DNA from: UMGS1470 sp051889215
GTDB lineage: Bacteria > Bacillota > Clostridia > Christensenellales > UBA1242
Assembly (NCBI GenBank): GCA_051889215.1
Contig: JBJFDC010000036.1
Coordinates: forward strand, 1 to 9,270
Length of the DNA stretch: 9,270 nucleotides
Direction: 5' to 3'
This document shows, one piece after another, positions 7,167-9,270 of this stretch. Position 1 is the first letter of the stretch. Every line of letters begins with the position of its first letter. A program made the translations under genes and the position numbers. Below the pieces are notes generated by a model. That model saw nothing but the letters and a program-made list of their open reading frames with translations, made no database searches and was not told the origin of the DNA.

Positions 7167-7203
7167 AAAAAAACAACTTGTTCTGTAGCAAACAAGTTGT
7201 TTT
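7167..7203 (-). terminator. Rho-independent terminator after rpmF
   Basis: The minus strand has AAAACAACTTGTT (7191-7203), loop TGCTACAG, and the perfect 13-bp complement AACAAGTTGTTTT (7170-7182), with seven T in a row at 7167-7173. It begins 5 nt after the rpmF stop. The T-run is on the minus-strand side, so it acts on the rpmF transcript and cuts off plsX. Confidence 0.9.
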
Positions 7204-7208
7204 GTTGA

Positions 7209-7403
7209 TTACTTATTTTCTTTCTTTTCAGTTTCAATAACTTTTTTGCCGTCATAGTATCCACATTTTGGACAAACAACATGTGATCTAATTTTTTCGT
7301 GGCATTGTGGACATTCAACAAGGGTTGGAGCTACAACTTTGAAGTTTGCGCTGTTTCTTGTGTTTCTTCTTGCTTTTGAAACCTTATTCTTTGGGACTGC
7401 CAT
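7209..7403 (-). CDS. rpmF: 50S ribosomal protein L32
   Basis: L32 is a small protein of the large ribosomal subunit. The 64 residues open with MAVPKNKVSKARRNTRNS, the classic basic L32 N-terminus. Four cysteines in two CxxC pairs (C31/C34 and C44/C47) form a zinc ribbon, so this is the zinc-binding form of L32 rather than the cysteine-free form. The C-terminus is charged and lysine-rich. AGGAGG lies 4 nt before ATG. A perfect-consensus promoter precedes it and a strong terminator follows, so it can be expressed alone as a short, strong unit. Read-through from pta-ackA is also possible because no terminator is seen after ackA. The DUF177/YceD gene that often precedes rpmF is absent. Confidence 0.97.
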   Translation of the reverse strand: MAVPKNKVSKARRNTRNSANFKVVAPTLVECPQCHEKIRSHVVCPKCGYYDGKKVIETEKKENK

Positions 7404-7459
7404 ATTACCTCCTGCTCAAATTCTCTTAACCCTTACGGTTTTTTAAAATAACGAAAATC

Positions 7460-7488
7460 ATTATATAAACTAAATTGCTTTTTGTCAA
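7460..7488 (-). promoter_or_regulatory. Perfect-consensus sigma-A-type promoter of rpmF
   Basis: The minus strand carries TTGACA (7483-7488), exactly 17 bp, and TATAAT (7460-7465), matching the consensus at all twelve positions. It lies in the 108-bp gap between ackA and rpmF. Transcription would start near 7453 and give a leader of about 50 nt. Such strength suits a ribosomal protein gene. Confidence 0.88.
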
Positions 7489-7511
7489 CACAATTTTGAC
7501 TATAAATAAAT

Positions 7512-8711
7512 TTATTTTGCAAGATTTAGTGTGTCGCGAGCAATAACGAGCTCTTCGTTGGTTGGAATTCTATAAATTTTTACCTTTGAATTTTTTGCTG
7601 ACAAATCAACACTCTCGCCACGAGGAGCAGTTGCGTTTTTATCTTTGTCGAGAACAATGCCCATTGCATCAAGATTTGATGTTGCAAGTTCACGAACAGA
7701 TGCGTCGTTTTCACCAACGCCCCCAGTGAACACAAGAGCATCAACTCCATCAAGCAAAGCAAAATATGAACCAATATACTTTTTGATGCGATGAGCAAGC
7801 ATTGAATAAACGAGTTTCGCACGTTCATTTCCCTTTTCTGCTTCTTCCTCATTGTCTCTCATATCTGGAGACACTCCGTTAATTCCCAAAACCCCACATT
7901 TTTTGTTTAAAAATGTGATGCATTCAGAAATTGTTTTGAGATTATATTTTTTTGCCAAAATTTCAAGAATTGATGGGTCAATATCGCCTGAACGTGTTCC
8001 CATCAAAAGTCCTTCAAGTGGTGTGTATCCCATTGATGTGTCGATTGAGTGACCATCGCGAACTGCCGCCATGCTTGAACCATTGCCCAAATGAATGGTG
8101 ATAATTCTGCAATCTTTCAAATCTTTTCCAAGGAGTTTTGCCGCCTCATTTGCAACATATTTGTGGCTTGTTCCGTGGAAACCATAACGTCTGACTTTGT
8201 TCTCTGTGTATGCCTCATATGGCACTGCATAAAGATATGCTTCTTTTGGCATTTGTGAGTGGAACGCTGTGTCAAAGACTGCAACATTTTTGACATTTGG
8301 CATAACTTCTTGGCATGCTTTGATTCCCATGATATTTGCAGGCATGTGCAATGGACCAAGTGGTTTGAGACTTTCAAGGTTTTTCATAACCTCTTGGTCA
8401 ACAAGCACAGAATCGGTGTAAATTTCGCCACCGTGCAAAACCCTGTGTCCAACTGCCCCAATTTCGTCCAAAGACTTGATTGCGCCATGTTCTTTATCCA
8501 AAAGACAAGAAATAACCATTTCAATGGCTTCATTATGAGTTGGCATGAATTTGTCAATTTTGATTTCGCCTTTTTGTGTTTTGTGTTTGATGAATGAACT
8601 TTCAAGTCCAATTTTTTCGCAATTACCTTTTGCGATAACACTTTCGTCTTTCATATCAATAAGTTGATATTTGAGTGAACTGCTTCCAGCATTAATAACT
8701 AAAATTTTCAT
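7512..8711 (-). CDS. ackA: Acetate kinase AckA
   Basis: AckA converts acetyl phosphate and ADP to acetate and ATP, the energy-yielding last step of acetate fermentation, in the cytoplasm. The 399 residues fit the family. The first signature is VINAGSSSLKYQL (5-17). The second is GFHGTSH (177-183). Other conserved segments are GHRVLHGG (88-95), LHMPAN (121-126), FDTAFH (146-151), HLGNGSS (207-213), GTRSGDIDP (238-246), FTGGVGEN (328-335) and PTNEELVIA (383-391). By comparison with the Methanosarcina enzyme, the active-site residues are N7, R90, H122, D147, H179, R240 and a Glu at 386-387; all are present. The start overlaps the pta stop (ATGA), with GGAGGAG 7 nt upstream, so the two are translationally coupled. 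No clear terminator follows. Confidence 0.98.
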   Translation of the reverse strand: MKILVINAGSSSLKYQLIDMKDESVIAKGNCEKIGLESSFIKHKTQKGEIKIDKFMPTHNEAIEMVISCLLDKEHGAIKSLDEIGAVGHRVLHGGEIYTDSVLVDQEVMKNLESLKPLGPLHMPANIMGIKACQEVMPNVKNVAVFDTAFHSQMPKEAYLYAVPYEAYTENKVRRYGFHGTSHKYVANEAAKLLGKDLKDCRIITIHLGNGSSMAAVRDGHSIDTSMGYTPLEGLLMGTRSGDIDPSILEILAKKYNLKTISECITFLNKKCGVLGINGVSPDMRDNEEEAEKGNERAKLVYSMLAHRIKKYIGSYFALLDGVDALVFTGGVGENDASVRELATSNLDAMGIVLDKDKNATAPRGESVDLSAKNSKVKIYRIPTNEELVIARDTLNLAK

Positions 8712-8725
8712 TTGTTTTCTCCTCC
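8708..8725 (-). promoter_or_regulatory. pta/ackA coupling site: Shine-Dalgarno and ATGA overlap
   Basis: GGAGGAG (8719-8725) lies within the last codons of pta, 7 nt before the ackA ATG (8709-8711), which overlaps the pta stop TGA (8708-8710) as ATGA. This fixes the ackA start and shows that TGA is read as stop here. Confidence 0.88.
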
Positions 8726-9270
8726 AGCTTGCATGACAGTTATTGCTGTCACCATAATTATATCTTCAACCGTGCACCCACGGGAAAGATCGTTAACCGG
8801 CTTGTTTAAGCCCAAAGTTATTGGTCCATATGATTTCAGATTTCCAAATCTCTCAATCGCTTTATAGCAAATATTGCCGCTTTGAAGTTCTGGAAAAACA
8901 AGAACATTTGCTCGTCCCTCAAGAGGACTATCTGGACACTTTATTGCAGCAACTTTTGGACATATTGCTGCATCAAGTTGAATTTCACCATCACAAATGA
9001 TGTCAGGCCTTTTTTCTCTTAATAACTCGGTCGCTTGAGCAACCTTTTTTGTTTCTGTTGTCACAGCACTCCCATGAGTCGAAAATGAAAGCATCGCAAC
9101 TCTCGGAGCAATATCACAGACGTTTTTTGCAAAATCCGCCATGCTGAAGGCAACTTGCATGAGTTCGTTGGCATTCGGACTTATATTCAATCCACAATCG
9201 CCAATGAGAAGTGTTCTTTCTTTGCCGAGAATATCATGTTTGCCAAATATGATGTTGCATGAAGCAACAT
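8708..9270 (-). CDS. pta: Phosphate acetyltransferase Pta, C-terminal part
   Basis: Pta exchanges CoA for phosphate on acetyl-CoA, giving acetyl phosphate for AckA. The frame is open to the right edge (first whole codon at 9268), so the N-terminus lies outside; 186 residues are visible, a little over half of a usual enzyme of about 330 residues. Conserved segments, numbered within the fragment, are LLIGDCGLNISPNANEL (20-36), PRVAMLSFSTHGSA (near 55-70), GEIQLDAA, GRANVLVFPELQSGNICYKA and GPITLGLNKPVNDLSRGCTV. Together they identify the PTA_PTB family, with Pta favoured over butyryltransferase by the DLSRGC segment and the adjacent acetate kinase gene. The ATG at 9190 is internal and not the start. 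The gene is coupled to ackA. Confidence 0.96.
   Translation of the reverse strand, partial: VASCNIIFGKHDILGKERTLLIGDCGLNISPNANELMQVAFSMADFAKNVCDIAPRVAMLSFSTHGSAVTTETKKVAQATELLREKRPDIICDGEIQLDAAICPKVAAIKCPDSPLEGRANVLVFPELQSGNICYKAIERFGNLKSYGPITLGLNKPVNDLSRGCTVEDIIMVTAITVMQAGGENK

Noticed and set aside
7428..7440. Small inverted repeat AACC/GGTT in the rpmF leader as a possible autoregulatory site
   Set aside because: Only a 4-bp stem with a 5-nt loop and no match to a known ribosomal-protein leader; too weak to call.
1..9270. Mobile element, phage, CRISPR or defence island
   Set aside because: No transposase, integrase, direct-repeat array or tRNA-flanked insertion is visible; nearly all sequence is explained by core genes on one strand with uniform base composition.

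Overview
The window looks like an AT-rich chromosomal segment from a clostridial (Bacillota) bacterium that probably forms endospores. Three things point there. The gene order pta-ackA-rpmF-plsX-smc-ftsY is a Bacillota/Clostridia arrangement. Shine-Dalgarno sites are strong, for example AGGAGG before rpmF and ftsY. The sigma factor closely resembles sporulation sigma-K and has a hydrophobic pro-sequence-like N-terminus. TGA is a stop codon (end of pta) and TGG encodes Trp, so the code is the standard bacterial one and a Mycoplasma-type genome is unlikely. I cannot name a genus.

All genes are on the minus strand, so transcription runs from high to low coordinates. In transcription order they are: the 3' part of pta (9270-8708); ackA, overlapping pta by ATGA; rpmF, with a perfect-consensus sigma-A-type promoter in front and a strong terminator behind; plsX, with its own candidate promoter; smc, with a good candidate promoter; ftsY, coupled to smc by a 1-nt TAATG overlap and followed by a terminator; a sigK-like gene with an unusual start-region hairpin and a possible SigE-type promoter; and an unrecognised gene that runs off the left edge, with its own candidate promoter. 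No intergenic stretch exceeds about 110 bases. I saw no tRNA, rRNA, mobile element or CRISPR array.

By function, pta-ackA make ATP and acetate from acetyl-CoA, rpmF encodes a ribosomal protein, plsX starts phospholipid synthesis, smc-ftsY serve chromosome segregation and membrane protein targeting, and sigK would serve late mother-cell sporulation. This is mostly a core-genome region. The cluster lacks several usual members: no acpP or rnc between plsX and smc, and no DUF177/YceD gene between ackA and rpmF.

The points most worth a second look are the unrecognised gene at 1-712, whose end resembles a DisA_N-like (DACNV-type) sensor domain, and the sigK leader. There a perfect 8-bp hairpin puts the start codon in the stem and the Shine-Dalgarno in the loop, and the upstream arm overlaps the candidate promoter. 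Read-through from ftsY would therefore carry the hairpin, while the gene's own transcript would not.
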